Positions 23,335 through 31,937 of a stretch of DNA of 32,514 nucleotides are shown here, in pieces (the stretch's first letter is position 1; each line of letters opens with the position of its first letter). The translations under genes were made by a program, and so were the position numbers. The DNA lies in the NCBI RefSeq assembly GCF_026540895.1, contig NZ_JALNUR010000035.1, positions 1-32,514 on the forward strand. Reading direction: 5' to 3'. The notes beneath the pieces were generated by a model, which did no database searches, was not told the DNA's origin, and saw only the letters and a list, made by a program, of their open reading frames with translations. Origin of the DNA: Sphingomonas sp. GM_Shp_1. GTDB lineage: Bacteria > Pseudomonadota > Alphaproteobacteria > Sphingomonadales > Sphingomonadaceae.

Positions 23335-23354
23335 AGAGGAATGGGATTTTGGGA

Positions 23355-23792
23355 TCAGGGTTCCAGATGTCCCTGCGGCCCCGGCCCGTCCAGCGCGATG
23401 GGGACGCGGTTGCTCTTGTCGCGGGACTTGTCGACCAGCTTGCTGATCCCGATCCGCGCCTCGTTGGCGAGCAGCATCGCGGGGCCGAGGATGTTCACGC
23501 CCGTCTGGCACCCCCATTGGCTGGCGGCGCAGGGCGTGCCCGACGCCCGCAACGCACCGATCCCGGTCAGTTCAGGATTGGAAGGCGTCGGGCCCTTGGG
23601 CTCCTCCCCCGGCACGTCGGGGATACGGTCATCGGCCTGCCGCCGCCCGCAGACGATCACATCCTCCCTGGTTCCCGCCGAGGGCGGGCAGGGATCGCGC
23701 GCCAGGATCGAAAAACGCTCCGTGCCCGGGGCGGCCGGTGGCGGCGGGGCGGCCTGGGTCGCCTGGAGGGCGATCAGCAACAAGGCGATCAT
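23355..23792 (-). CDS. Small secreted protein with V-C-G-R-R motif (second of pair)
   Basis: A 145-residue protein with a short signal peptide (MIALLLIALQATQA) and a Pro-rich start. It contains DPCPPSAGTREDVIVCGRRQADDRIP, a motif also present in the adjacent upstream gene, then further cysteines (GTPCAASQWGCQTG) that may form disulfides. I chose ATG 23792 because AAGGAGG precedes it at the ideal distance. It starts 19 bp after the stop of its paralog. Proteins with this [DE]-x-[IV]-V-C-G-R-R signature are, to my knowledge, frequent in sphingomonads, but their function is unknown. Confidence 0.7.
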   Translation of the reverse strand: MIALLLIALQATQAAPPPPAAPGTERFSILARDPCPPSAGTREDVIVCGRRQADDRIPDVPGEEPKGPTPSNPELTGIGALRASGTPCAASQWGCQTGVNILGPAMLLANEARIGISKLVDKSRDKSNRVPIALDGPGPQGHLEP

Positions 23793-23811
23793 CGGCCGTT
23801 CCTCCTTCGCG

Positions 23812-24225
23812 TCATGGCGCGGGCTTGCGCAATGTCGGGCCGCCGCCGCCACGCGGGTTGCTGTCCATCGTCACCCCGGCAAAGCCACCCCCGACCAAGA
23901 AGGGCGACATATCCTTGACCGGGTTGGAGCGCGCGAGCAGCCTAGTCCGTTCCTCCATCACCCCTTCGTGGCGCGGATCGCCGGGCTCCGGCGGGATTTC
24001 GAAGGGCATGCGGAAGCGATCGGCATTGCGACGACCGCAGACGGTGATGTCGGTCCCGTTAGGGTCATAGACGCAGCGTTTCTGGACCCCGCTCGCTTCG
24101 CGGGTCTTCGCCATGATCGCCTCGACCGACGGGACCGCCGGTGGCGCTCCGTCCTGAACCGGCTCCGGCATTACCGGCATGGTCCCCAGCATCGCCCCCA
24201 GCACGGCCATCGTCATCGCCACCAT
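23812..24225 (-). CDS. Small secreted protein with V-C-G-R-R motif (first of pair)
   Basis: A protein of about 137 residues with a hydrophobic N-terminus (MVAMTMAVLGAMLGTMPVM) and the motif RCVYDPNGTDITVCGRRNADRFRMP. A Gly-rich tail follows (VGGGFAGVTMDSNPRGGGG). The two cysteines 14 residues apart probably pair in the periplasm. GGGAGG lies 4 nt before ATG 24225, a short spacing; ATG 24240 or 24216 are alternatives. It is in tandem with the paralogous gene downstream (19-bp gap), so probably one transcript. Function is unknown. Confidence 0.65.
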   Translation of the reverse strand: MVAMTMAVLGAMLGTMPVMPEPVQDGAPPAVPSVEAIMAKTREASGVQKRCVYDPNGTDITVCGRRNADRFRMPFEIPPEPGDPRHEGVMEERTRLLARSNPVKDMSPFLVGGGFAGVTMDSNPRGGGGPTLRKPAP

Positions 24226-24337
24226 GACACCTCCCGGCATCGCGTTCGCCCGGACCAGATCGATCAGGCGCGGGGCATCATGCCCGGTTCCACGATACAC
24301 CCGTCAGTATCGTTACGCTTATGTCATTTTTAGGGCG

Positions 24338-24607
24338 TCAGTCGATCTGGGTGCGGAACAGCGTGCGCGGCTTGCTGCGGCAATATTTGTCGCCGACCAC
24401 GGCGCAATACGTACCGTCATTGGCGAAGGCCCGCGCCTTGGAATCGATCGGCGTGCCGTGATCCTGCGCGAGGCGATAGGGCGAGGGCTTCGCCGTGCCC
24501 GGACAGGCCCCCGTGGCGCAGGCGGGCGTCAGCCGGGGCAGGGTCATCGCATGACCGGCATGGCCTTGCGGAGCGGCCAGCATCAACAGGATCGGTACCA
24601 TCGCCAT
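24338..24607 (-). CDS. Small secreted Cys-containing protein
   Basis: An 89-residue protein with a signal peptide (MAMVPILLMLAAPQGHAGHA) and a compact mature part containing four cysteines: TPACATGACPG and DGTYCAVVGDKYC. These suggest two disulfides and periplasmic location. GAGGGGAGA directly before the ATG supports the start. It lies 18 bp downstream of the CoA-binding gene and 112 bp upstream of the V-C-G-R-R pair on the same strand. I recognise no family. Confidence 0.62.
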   Translation of the reverse strand: MAMVPILLMLAAPQGHAGHAMTLPRLTPACATGACPGTAKPSPYRLAQDHGTPIDSKARAFANDGTYCAVVGDKYCRSKPRTLFRTQID

Positions 24608-24625
24608 TCTCCCCTCTTGGTGGTT

Positions 24626-25060
24626 TCAGTTCTGACCGACCGGCTCGACGCCCAGCCGGGGCAGTTCGATCGCGGGGCAGCGGTTCATCACGACCTTCAG
24701 CCCGGCGGCCTCCGCCCGCGCGGCGGCCTCCTCGTTGACGACGCCCAATTGCATCCAGACCGCCTTGGCCCCGATCGCGATCGCCTCATCCACGATGGGC
24801 CCGACCGCGTCGGAGCGGCGGAAGATGTCGACGATGTCGATGGGGTCGCCCAATTGGCCCAGCTCGCGGAAGACGAACTCGCCATGCACATGCTCGCCGG
24901 TGATCTGCGGGTTGACCGGGATCACGCGATATCCGTGATCCTGAAGGCGCTTCATCACGCCGTAAGAGGGCCGGTCGGGGCGATCCGAGGCGCCGACCAG
25001 CGCGATGGTGCGCGCCTCCTGCAACAGAGTGCGGATATCTTGATCATCGGTCAGCGGCAT
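24626..25060 (-). CDS. CoA-binding domain protein (YccU-like)
   Basis: A 144-residue single-domain Rossmann protein of the CoA_binding_2 family. It shows TIALVGASDRPDRPSYGV with the nucleotide-binding glycines, the conserved GYRVIPVNPQ strand, IDIVDIFRRSDAV, the AKAVWMQLGVVNEEAAARAEAAGLKVVMNRCP segment and a terminal IELPRL. The family binds CoA in vitro or by structure; its physiological role is not established. AAGGGGA upstream fixes ATG 25060. It lies 94 bp downstream of the Mrp gene on the same strand. Confidence 0.88.
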   Translation of the reverse strand: MPLTDDQDIRTLLQEARTIALVGASDRPDRPSYGVMKRLQDHGYRVIPVNPQITGEHVHGEFVFRELGQLGDPIDIVDIFRRSDAVGPIVDEAIAIGAKAVWMQLGVVNEEAAARAEAAGLKVVMNRCPAIELPRLGVEPVGQN

Positions 25061-25154
25061 GGACGGTCCCCTTTAGCGGACCGCCCGTCCGGCCTGTCGG
25101 ACCAACGGTTGCGGGCGGTCTATACCGCTCCAACGCCTCGACGATCCGCCGGTT

Positions 25155-26105
25155 TCATCCGCGCCCGAGCCAGTCCGCCACCGACTTGGCCAGCGGTGCG
25201 AAGGTCGTGTCTCCCTCCCCCGCCGCCGGCGGCTGTCCCGCATCGGAAGCCGTGCGAATCGCGATGGTCAGCGGCACCCGGCCCAGGAACGGAATCCCCA
25301 GTTCCGCCGCCGCCGCCTCGGCCCCGCCGGATCCGAACGGGTCCGAATATTCGCCGCAATGCGGACAGCGATAGCCCGCCATATTCTCGACCAGGCCGAT
25401 GATCGGCACGCCCGCCTTGGTGAACAGGTCGATCGCCCGCCGCGCATCGATCAGTGCCAGGTCCTGCGGGGTCGAGACGATCACCGCGCCCGCCGGGCGA
25501 TGCTTCTGCACCATGGTCAGTTGCACATCGCCGGTGCCGGGCGGCAGGTCGAGCACCAGCAATTCGGTCGCGCCCCAGTCGCCATCGACCAGCTGGCTGA
25601 GCGCGCCCGCCGCCATCGGCCCGCGCCAGGCGATCGCCTTGTCCGGCTCGACCAGCTGCCCCATCGAGAGCAGCGACACACCATAGGGCGTGGGCACGGG
25701 TTGCAACTTGCCGTCTTGCGCGACGGGCTTCACCCCTTCGGCGGCCATCAGGCGCGGCTGGGACGGGCCATAGATATCGGCATCGACCAGCCCGGTCTTG
25801 ATCCCGCCCCGCGCCAGCGCGATGGCGAGATTGGCGGACAGGGTGGACTTGCCCACCCCGCCCTTGCCGCTGGCCACCGCGATGATCCGGCGCTCGCGCT
25901 TTTCGGCGGTCAGGACGACGCGGACGTCCTCCGCCCCCGACTGGATCGCGGCGGCCTTCACCTCTTCCTCCAGCGCCTGTCGGCCCGCGCCGTCGAGCCC
26001 CGTGGTGTCGAGGACGACGCCCGCCCGCGCGCCCTCCATCCGCACATTCGCGCGCTTGCCCGCCACCGCGGCCACCGCCGCCTTTACCGTCTCGATGATG
26101 CTCAT
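25155..26105 (-). CDS. Mrp/ApbC-type iron-sulfur carrier ATPase
   Basis: A P-loop NTPase of the Mrp/NBP35 family that carries and transfers [4Fe-4S] clusters to apo-proteins. The 316 residues have a short N-terminal part (about 1-70), the deviant Walker A SGKGGVGKST (79-88), DADIYGPSQP (108-117), the switch motif DLPPGTGDVQL, and CPHC at 247-250 that holds a bridging cluster in the dimer. Nearby clients could include the class I fumarase encoded in this window; this is an inference. It is divergent from hflK over a 65-bp gap. Confidence 0.93.
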   Translation of the reverse strand: MSIIETVKAAVAAVAGKRANVRMEGARAGVVLDTTGLDGAGRQALEEEVKAAAIQSGAEDVRVVLTAEKRERRIIAVASGKGGVGKSTLSANLAIALARGGIKTGLVDADIYGPSQPRLMAAEGVKPVAQDGKLQPVPTPYGVSLLSMGQLVEPDKAIAWRGPMAAGALSQLVDGDWGATELLVLDLPPGTGDVQLTMVQKHRPAGAVIVSTPQDLALIDARRAIDLFTKAGVPIIGLVENMAGYRCPHCGEYSDPFGSGGAEAAAAELGIPFLGRVPLTIAIRTASDAGQPPAAGEGDTTFAPLAKSVADWLGRG

Positions 26106-26170
26106 GGCCGCCAGATAGGATGCGATACGCGGCTTGGCACTGTTTTTGTCGGCGAACCGTTCCTATAACG

Positions 26171-27304
26171 ATGAGCATGAGAAAGCTGACGGGCCGGTTT
26201 CAACGCCCCCCCAATCTAGCCGCCGAAACGCCGAAGGGCCCCTGGGGCGGGTCCGGCGAGGACTCCGATGGTGGCCCCCGCAACCCCTGGGCGGTGCCGC
26301 CGGGTGGCCGCAAGGCACCGGGCAAGCCCACCGCACTGGATGAATTCATCCGCAAGGCGCGCGGCGCCGGCGGCGGCGGTCCGGGCGAAGGCCCCGGCGG
26401 CACGGGCGGCGGCTTCGGCGGCATTCCGGGCGCGCCCGGTGGCCGCACGCTCTGGGCGATCGGCGCGGCGATCCTGTTCGGCATCTGGGTGCTCTATACC
26501 TCGATCCACCCGATCGGCCCGCAGCAACGCGGCGTCGTCACCTATTTCGGCCGCTATACCGGCATATTGGAACCGGGCATCCAGTTCACGGCCCCCGCCC
26601 CCATCGCCAGCGTGCGCGTGCTGGACGTGCAGAAGATCCGTACGGAGAATTTCCCCGAAGGCTCGGACGCGAATCTGGTCCTGACCGGGGACCAGAACAT
26701 CATCGACCTGACCTATTCGGTGCGCTGGGACATCGCCAATCCGCGCGATTACGCCTTCCGCCTCGCCCAGCCGCAGGAAACCGTCCGCGCCGCCGCCGAG
26801 AGCGCGATGCGCGCGGTGATCGCGGAGACGACGCTGGACCAGGCGCTGGGTTCGGGCCGCACCGGCATCGAGCAGCGCGTGCAGGAACTGACCCAGGCGA
26901 TCCTGAACGAGTATCGTTCGGGCGTGCGCATCCAGGGCGTGGCGATCAAGCAGGCCGCCCCGCCGCAGCAGATCGTCGACGACTTCAACAAGGTGACGGC
27001 GGCGCAGCAGCGTGCGGTCGCCGATGTGAACCAGGCCCGCTCCTATGCGCAGCAGGTGATCGCGCGCGCCCAGGGTGAGGCGGCGCAGTTCGACAAGATG
27101 TACGAACAATATCGCCTCGCCCCCGAAGTGACCCGCCGTCGCATGTATTACGAGACCATGGAGGCCGTGCTGGCCAAGTCCGACAAGACCATCGTCGAGG
27201 CACCGGGCGTCGTCCCCTATCTGCCGCTGTCCAAGGCGCGGCCGACACCGCCGCCGCCCGAAGTCGCGACGCCCACCCCCACCACCCAGGGAGGTGGCCA
27301 GTGA
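26171..27304 (+). CDS. hflK: HflK, FtsH-protease modulator subunit
   Basis: Forms with HflC a membrane complex of the SPFH/stomatin family that surrounds and modulates the FtsH protease. The 377-residue product has a long Gly/Pro-rich cytoplasmic N-terminus (about 1-95), one transmembrane helix (LWAIGAAILFGIWVLYTSI), then the SPFH domain (RGVVTYFGRYTGILEPGIQF...) and an Ala/Gln-rich coiled coil (TAAQQRAVADVNQARSYAQQVIARAQGEAAQF). The Pro-rich tail ends in a 4-nt overlap with hflC (GTGA). The start is ATG 26171 or 26177; there is no Shine-Dalgarno. TATAAC at 26164-26169 may be a -10 element, which would make the transcript almost leaderless from 26177. Confidence 0.92.
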   Translation: MSMRKLTGRFQRPPNLAAETPKGPWGGSGEDSDGGPRNPWAVPPGGRKAPGKPTALDEFIRKARGAGGGGPGEGPGGTGGGFGGIPGAPGGRTLWAIGAAILFGIWVLYTSIHPIGPQQRGVVTYFGRYTGILEPGIQFTAPAPIASVRVLDVQKIRTENFPEGSDANLVLTGDQNIIDLTYSVRWDIANPRDYAFRLAQPQETVRAAAESAMRAVIAETTLDQALGSGRTGIEQRVQELTQAILNEYRSGVRIQGVAIKQAAPPQQIVDDFNKVTAAQQRAVADVNQARSYAQQVIARAQGEAAQFDKMYEQYRLAPEVTRRRMYYETMEAVLAKSDKTIVEAPGVVPYLPLSKARPTPPPPEVATPTPTTQGGGQ

Positions 27305-28167
27305 ACGGCCTGACCCTTCGCAACCCGATCGTGCTGGGTGTCGCCCTGCTGGTCGCGGTGATCGTCGCGGCGGCGACCTTCGCCATCGTGCCCGAGACCA
27401 AGCAGGCGGTCATCTATCGCTTCGAACAGCCCCGGCGGATCGTCAACGGCTATCGCCCGAACGAGGAACTGGGGGCGAGCGGCGCCGGGCTGATCGCGCG
27501 TATCCCGTTCGTCGACCGGATCGTGTGGGTCGACAAGCGGGTGCTCGACCTCGATCTGGAAAAGACCCAGGTCCTGTCGACCGACCAGTTGCGCATGAAT
27601 GTCGATGCGTTCGCACGCTTCCGCGTGGTCGATCCGCGCCGGATGCTGGCGACGGCGGGCACCGTCGACGGCGTCGTCAACCAGCTTCGCCCGATTTTCG
27701 GCTCGGCGCTGCGAAACGAACTGGGCAAGCGCCGCTCGACCGAATTGCTCAGCCCGGAGCGTGGCCAGGTGATGGACGCGATCCAGGTTCGACTCGACCG
27801 AATCGCCCGCCAGTACGGCGTGCAGATCGTCGATGTCCGGATCAAGGAGGCCGAGCTGCCGCCGGGCACCCCGCTGGAAAGCGCGCTTGCCCGGATGCAG
27901 ACCGCGCGTCAGCAGGAGGCGATCACCATCGCCGCGCAGGGGCAGAAGCAGGCGCAGATCGTCCGCGCCGATGCCGATGCGCAGGCCGCGCAAATCTATG
28001 CCCAAGCCTTTGGCAAGGATGCGGGTTTCTATGATTTCTATCGCGCCATGCAGTCCTATCGCCATACCTTCGGCGCGGACGGCAGCACGCAGGAACATGG
28101 CAACACCCAGATCATTCTGTCGCCTGAGAACAGCTATCTGAAGGAATTCACCGCGCCGGGTCGATAA
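27301..28167 (+). CDS. hflC: HflC, FtsH-protease modulator subunit
   Basis: Partner of HflK. The 288-residue product has an N-terminal transmembrane helix (IVLGVALLVAVIVAAATFAIV), the SPFH domain (KQAVIYRFEQPRRIV...GLIARIPFVDRIVWVDKRVLDLD) and a coiled coil rich in Gln/Ala (MQTARQQEAITIAAQGQKQAQIVRADADAQAAQIYA). It ends in the family-typical FYDFYRAMQSYRHTF...LSPENSYLKEF. GTG start at 27301 overlaps the hflK stop, with GGAGGTGG at 27290-27297 as ribosome site, so translation is coupled. Confidence 0.93.
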   Translation: MNGLTLRNPIVLGVALLVAVIVAAATFAIVPETKQAVIYRFEQPRRIVNGYRPNEELGASGAGLIARIPFVDRIVWVDKRVLDLDLEKTQVLSTDQLRMNVDAFARFRVVDPRRMLATAGTVDGVVNQLRPIFGSALRNELGKRRSTELLSPERGQVMDAIQVRLDRIARQYGVQIVDVRIKEAELPPGTPLESALARMQTARQQEAITIAAQGQKQAQIVRADADAQAAQIYAQAFGKDAGFYDFYRAMQSYRHTFGADGSTQEHGNTQIILSPENSYLKEFTAPGR

Positions 28168-28204
28168 GGATTTATACACCTTTCGACCTGTTCATATTCA
28201 AGCG

Positions 28205-28232
28205 TTGTTCAGCAAAATCGTGACATATAGGC
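28205..28232 (+). promoter_or_regulatory. Possible sigma-70-type promoter of the DegP gene
   Basis: TTGTTC (28205-28210), a 16-bp spacer and TATAGG (28227-28232) lie in the 108-bp, relatively A+T-rich gap between hflC and the protease gene. The match is moderate. I see no clear heat-shock or envelope-stress sigma-factor site. Confidence 0.3.
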
Positions 28233-28275
28233 CACGGTCAAACTGAATTTTCTTCATTGAGAGGACCTTAGCCCA

Positions 28276-29805
28276 GTGCGCTACGCCTACGCCATTACCA
28301 GTGCGCTCCTTCTCGGTGGTGCGACCGCGACCCTGGCCCTCCAGCCGGGCACCGCGCAGGTCGCGCAGAACGAGCCGGGCGCGATCCAGGCCGTCGCGCC
28401 CCGCGCCGGTGCGCCGATGAGCTTTGCCGACATGGTCGCCAAGCTCCAGCCCGCCGTCGTCAACATCTCCACCAAACAGTCGATCACCGTGAAGCAGCAG
28501 GCGAACCCGTTCGCCGGTACGCCGTTCGAGGGCTTTTTCGGCCAGTTCGGCGGCCAGGGCGGACCGCAGCCGCAGAAGCGCGAGGGAGCGTCGCTGGGTT
28601 CGGGCTTCCTGATCTCGCCCGACGGGTACATTGTCACCAACAACCATGTGATCGCGCCGGGCGCGGCGGGGGCGTCGGTCGACTCGATCACCGTCACGCT
28701 CAACGACCGCAAGGAATATACCGCCAAGGTCGTGGGCCGCGACGAGACCTCGGACCTCGCGGTCCTGAAGATCGACGGCAGGAACCTGCCCTTCGTCCGC
28801 TTCGGCGATTCGTCGCGGGCGCGGCCCGGCGACTGGGTGCTGGCGATCGGCCAGCCCTTCGGCCTGTCGAGCACCGTGACCGCCGGTATCGTGTCGGCGG
28901 TGCACCGCGTGACCGGCCAGGGCGGCGCGAACGATCGCTTCATCCAGACCGATGCGGCGATCAACCAGGGCAATTCGGGCGGCCCGATGTTCGACATGAA
29001 CGGCAACGTCATCGGCATCAACAGCCAGATTTATTCGCAGTCGGGCGGCAATATCGGCATCGGCTTCGCCATTCCGGCGGAGGACGCCAAGCCGATCATC
29101 GACCGGCTGATGAAGGGCCAGAAGATCGAGCGCGGCTATCTGGGCGTGCAGATCGGCGGCCCGGTCAATGACGATGTCGCCGCCTCGCTGGGCGTGCCCA
29201 AGGGCCAGGGCGAGATCATCGCCAAGGTCGAGCCGGACGGCCCCGCCGCCAAGGCCGGGCTGAAGGCCTTCGACGTGGTCACCAAGGTCAACGGCCAGGC
29301 GGTGACGCCCGAGCAGACGCTGTCCTATCTGATCGCCAATGTCCCGCCGGGCGGCCGCGTCCAGCTCGACGTGTTGCGCGGTGGCAAGCCGGTGTCGCTG
29401 ACCGCGACCGCCGCGACCCGTCCGTCGAACGACGAACTGCGCGCGACGATGGGCGACGGTTCCGACGCCTTCCCGGACGATGACGACGATGCGCAGGTCG
29501 CACCCACGGCGGGCGGCGGACTGGGCCTGTCGGTGCAGGCGCTGACCCCCGCGATCGCCCGCGCGATCAACGTCGATCCGACGACGCAGGGCGTGGTGAT
29601 CGCGGCGGTCGATCCGTCGAGCGATGCCGCGTCCAAGCTGAAGCGGGGCGACGTCATCACCGCGATCAACGGCACCGCCGTCCGCAGTGCCGCCGACATC
29701 CAGCGGATCGTGGCCGCCGCCAAGGCAGCGGGTCGTCCGCAGGTGCTGGCCCAGATCACGCGCGGTCGCATCGCGGGCGCCCTGATCCCGCTGCGCATCA
29801 AGTAA
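28276..29805 (+). CDS. DegP/HtrA-family periplasmic serine protease (Do)
   Basis: A 509-residue trypsin-like quality-control protease and chaperone of the periplasm. It has an N-terminal signal sequence (RYAYAITSALLLGGATATLAL). The protease domain (about 45-275) contains the catalytic triad H124 (TNNHVI), D160 (DETSDLAVLKI) and S234 (NQGNSGGPMF). Two PDZ domains follow, at about 285-380 (GYLGVQIGG...) and 413-505 (GLGLSVQALTP...), separated by an acidic linker (DAFPDDDDDAQ). The flexible LA-loop region is Gly/Gln-rich (FGQFGGQGGPQPQ). The start is GTG 28276, with GAGAGG upstream. It lies behind hflKC, a common alphaproteobacterial order that groups membrane and envelope proteolysis. Confidence 0.94.
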   Translation: MRYAYAITSALLLGGATATLALQPGTAQVAQNEPGAIQAVAPRAGAPMSFADMVAKLQPAVVNISTKQSITVKQQANPFAGTPFEGFFGQFGGQGGPQPQKREGASLGSGFLISPDGYIVTNNHVIAPGAAGASVDSITVTLNDRKEYTAKVVGRDETSDLAVLKIDGRNLPFVRFGDSSRARPGDWVLAIGQPFGLSSTVTAGIVSAVHRVTGQGGANDRFIQTDAAINQGNSGGPMFDMNGNVIGINSQIYSQSGGNIGIGFAIPAEDAKPIIDRLMKGQKIERGYLGVQIGGPVNDDVAASLGVPKGQGEIIAKVEPDGPAAKAGLKAFDVVTKVNGQAVTPEQTLSYLIANVPPGGRVQLDVLRGGKPVSLTATAATRPSNDELRATMGDGSDAFPDDDDDAQVAPTAGGGLGLSVQALTPAIARAINVDPTTQGVVIAAVDPSSDAASKLKRGDVITAINGTAVRSAADIQRIVAAAKAAGRPQVLAQITRGRIAGALIPLRIK

Positions 29806-29843
29806 CACCCGTCTTTTCCCTGCCCCACCAGGGGAGGCCAGGG

Positions 29844-29881
29844 AAAAAGGCCGTCGCATCTCGATGATGCGGCGGCCTTTT
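29844..29881. terminator. Bidirectional-looking intrinsic terminator after the DegP gene
   Basis: AGGCCGTCGCATC (29848-29860) pairs with GATGCGGCGGCCT (29866-29878) with one G-U pair around a TCGAT loop. A-rich (29844-29848) and T-rich (29878-29881) flanks extend the stem. It lies 39 bp after the stop codon. Confidence 0.88.
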
Positions 29882-29919
29882 CCTATTCCCGTCGCCCAAC
29901 ACCGCGATAAGATGCGGGC

Positions 29920-31530
29920 ATGGACGGCATCTTCATCGGCATGGGCGGCGGCAAGCCGCAGACGATCGACCTCAAGCGTGCGAACCGGCACGGCCTGATT
30001 GCGGGTGCGACCGGCACTGGCAAGACGGTGACGCTGCAAACCATGGTCGAGGGCTTCTCCCGCGCGGGCGTCCCCAGCTTCGTCGCCGATGTGAAGGGCG
30101 ATCTGTCCGGCCTGGGCATGGCGGGATCGTCGCTGGGCAAGACCCACGCCGCCTTCACCGCGCGCGCCGCCGAATTGGGGCTGACCGACTGGGCCTATGA
30201 AGCCGCGCCGGTGCAATATTGGGACCTGTTCGGAACGCAGGGGCATCCGGTGCGCGCGACCGTGTCCGAAATGGGGCCCCTGTTGCTGTCGCGGATGATG
30301 GGGCTGAACGAGACGCAGGAGGGCGTGATGACCATCGCCTTCCATGTCGCGGACAAGGAAGGGTTGCTGCTGCTCGACCTCGACGATCTCCAGGCGATGC
30401 TGGCCGAATGCGCCGCGCGGGCGGACGAACTGACGACCATCTACGGCAATGTCTCCAGGCAATCGGTCGGCGCGATCCAGCGGGCGCTGTTGCAGCTTCG
30501 CACCCAAGGGGCGGAGCATTTCTTCGGCGAGCCCGCGCTCGAACTCGCCGACCTGATCGCCACCGACGATTCGGGGCGCGGCGTCGTCAACATCCTCGCC
30601 GCCGACCAGCTGATGGCGAGCCCCAAGCTCTATGCCACCTTCCTGCTCTGGCTGCTGTCCGAACTGTTCGAGCAACTCCCCGAAATCGGCGATCCCGACA
30701 AACCTAGGCTCGTCTTCTTCTTCGACGAGGCGCACCTGCTGTTCGACGATGCCGCGCCCGCCTTGGTCGATACGATCGAGCGGGTGGTGCGGCTGATCCG
30801 GTCCAAGGGCGTCGGCGTCTATTTCATCACCCAGAACCCCATCGACGTGCCCGACAAGATCGCAGGGCAGTTGGGCAACCGGGTGCAGCACGCGTTGCGC
30901 GCCTTCACCCCGCGCGACCAGGCGGCGGTGCGCTCGGCGGCGGAGACGTTCCGCGCCAATCCCGGCGTCGATGTCGCCAGCGCGATCACCGAGTTGAAGG
31001 TCGGCGAGGCCCTGGTCTCGCTGCTCCAGCCCGATGGATCCCCCTCGCCCGTAGAGCGCACCCTGATCGCCCCGCCGCGCAGCCGGGTCGCCCCGGTGAC
31101 ACCGGAGGAGCGCAAGGTCCTGGTCGAAACCGATGCGGTCGGCGCGAAATATGATCAGGCGATCGACCGCGAGTCCGCCGAGGAGCTGCTCGCCGCCAAG
31201 ACGCAGGAAGCCGCTGCCGCTGCCGCCGAGGCCAAGGCGCAGACGGAGGCCGACAAACAAGCCGCGCAAGCCGCCAAGGCCGATGCCAGGGCGGCAAAGG
31301 AAGCCGAACGCGCGCGGATCGCGGAACAGCGCGAGGCGGCCAACTCGCCCTGGGCCAAGATGGCGACCAGCGCGGCGCGATCGGCCAGTTCGTCGATCGG
31401 ACGACAGGTGGCGAACGAGATCGGCAAGCAGGTGTTCGGTGGCGGCTCGCGGCGAAGGTCGAACAGCGCGGGCGGTGGGATCGTCGGCGCTGTGGTGCGG
31501 GGGGTGCTGGGAAATCTCTTCCGGGGGTAA
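29920..31530 (+). CDS. HerA-like helicase/ATPase, DUF853 (YjgR) family
   Basis: A 536-residue FtsK/HerA-superfamily ATPase. It shows MDGIFIGMGGGKPQTIDLKRANRHG and the Walker A GATGTGKT (29-36), then the conserved DVKGDLSGL. The Walker B with catalytic glutamate is LVFFFDEAHLLF (DEAH at 269-272). A sensor/arginine region follows (GVGVYFITQNPIDVPDKIAGQLGNRVQHAL). The C-terminal third is an Ala/Glu/Lys-rich predicted coiled coil (about 415-480), ending in a Gly/Arg-rich tail. DUF853 proteins (E. coli YjgR) are thought to be DNA-pumping or helicase-like ATPases but have no established role. It is a single gene after the DegP terminator, with no NurA-like partner nearby. Confidence 0.9.
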   Translation: MDGIFIGMGGGKPQTIDLKRANRHGLIAGATGTGKTVTLQTMVEGFSRAGVPSFVADVKGDLSGLGMAGSSLGKTHAAFTARAAELGLTDWAYEAAPVQYWDLFGTQGHPVRATVSEMGPLLLSRMMGLNETQEGVMTIAFHVADKEGLLLLDLDDLQAMLAECAARADELTTIYGNVSRQSVGAIQRALLQLRTQGAEHFFGEPALELADLIATDDSGRGVVNILAADQLMASPKLYATFLLWLLSELFEQLPEIGDPDKPRLVFFFDEAHLLFDDAAPALVDTIERVVRLIRSKGVGVYFITQNPIDVPDKIAGQLGNRVQHALRAFTPRDQAAVRSAAETFRANPGVDVASAITELKVGEALVSLLQPDGSPSPVERTLIAPPRSRVAPVTPEERKVLVETDAVGAKYDQAIDRESAEELLAAKTQEAAAAAAEAKAQTEADKQAAQAAKADARAAKEAERARIAEQREAANSPWAKMATSAARSASSSIGRQVANEIGKQVFGGGSRRRSNSAGGGIVGAVVRGVLGNLFRG

Positions 31531-31541
31531 TTTCCCTGCCT

Positions 31542-31870
31542 CCGTTCAGCCTGGGCGTCGTCGAGGGCCACAGGATTGAGTTTTTACAAGCCATCACGCC
31601 ACCACCCCGGCGAAAGCACGGGTCCACGTGCCACCAAGTTGGCAGTATACGGTAAGACGAGCGCGTGGCTTCGGTATCCCGCTATCGATAATGCACTGCA
31701 ACTGGACCCCGGCCTCCGCCGGGGTGGCGTGATGGAGGCAGACAGCATCCCGTGGCCTTCGACTTCGCTCAGAGCGAACGGCGCTTGGGAATGAGGGCCT
31801 TATTTCGACGATGGACCTCCTGCCGAGGCCGAGGACCATCCACCGTTCGCGCTGAGTGAAGTCGAAGCGC
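31542..31870. repeat. Repeat cluster sharing sequence with the 15.7-kb element
   Basis: Outer arms at 31542-31571 and 31752-31781 are diverged inverted copies of the 29-bp inner arm found at 15736-15764. Inner arms 31591-31626 and 31702-31734 are inverted copies built around CCATCACGCCACC and GGGTCCA. A third, shorter copy of the outer-arm sequence (31843-31870) follows, next to a separate small inverted repeat, GATGGACCTC (31810-31819) with GAGGACCATC (31831-31840). No coding sequence is credible between 31531 and 31937, so the whole gap is repeat DNA. Confidence 0.75.
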
Positions 31871-31937
31871 ACGCCGCCCGCTCACCCCGATACGGAAACG
31901 CTAGGCGAGCGCGCCGCACTCTGCCACATCTGCGGGC

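Noticed and set aside
28198..31269. A 1023-codon open frame antisense to the DegP and DUF853 genes
   Set aside because: It spans two well-supported genes and an intrinsic terminator, and its composition is that of a shadow frame.
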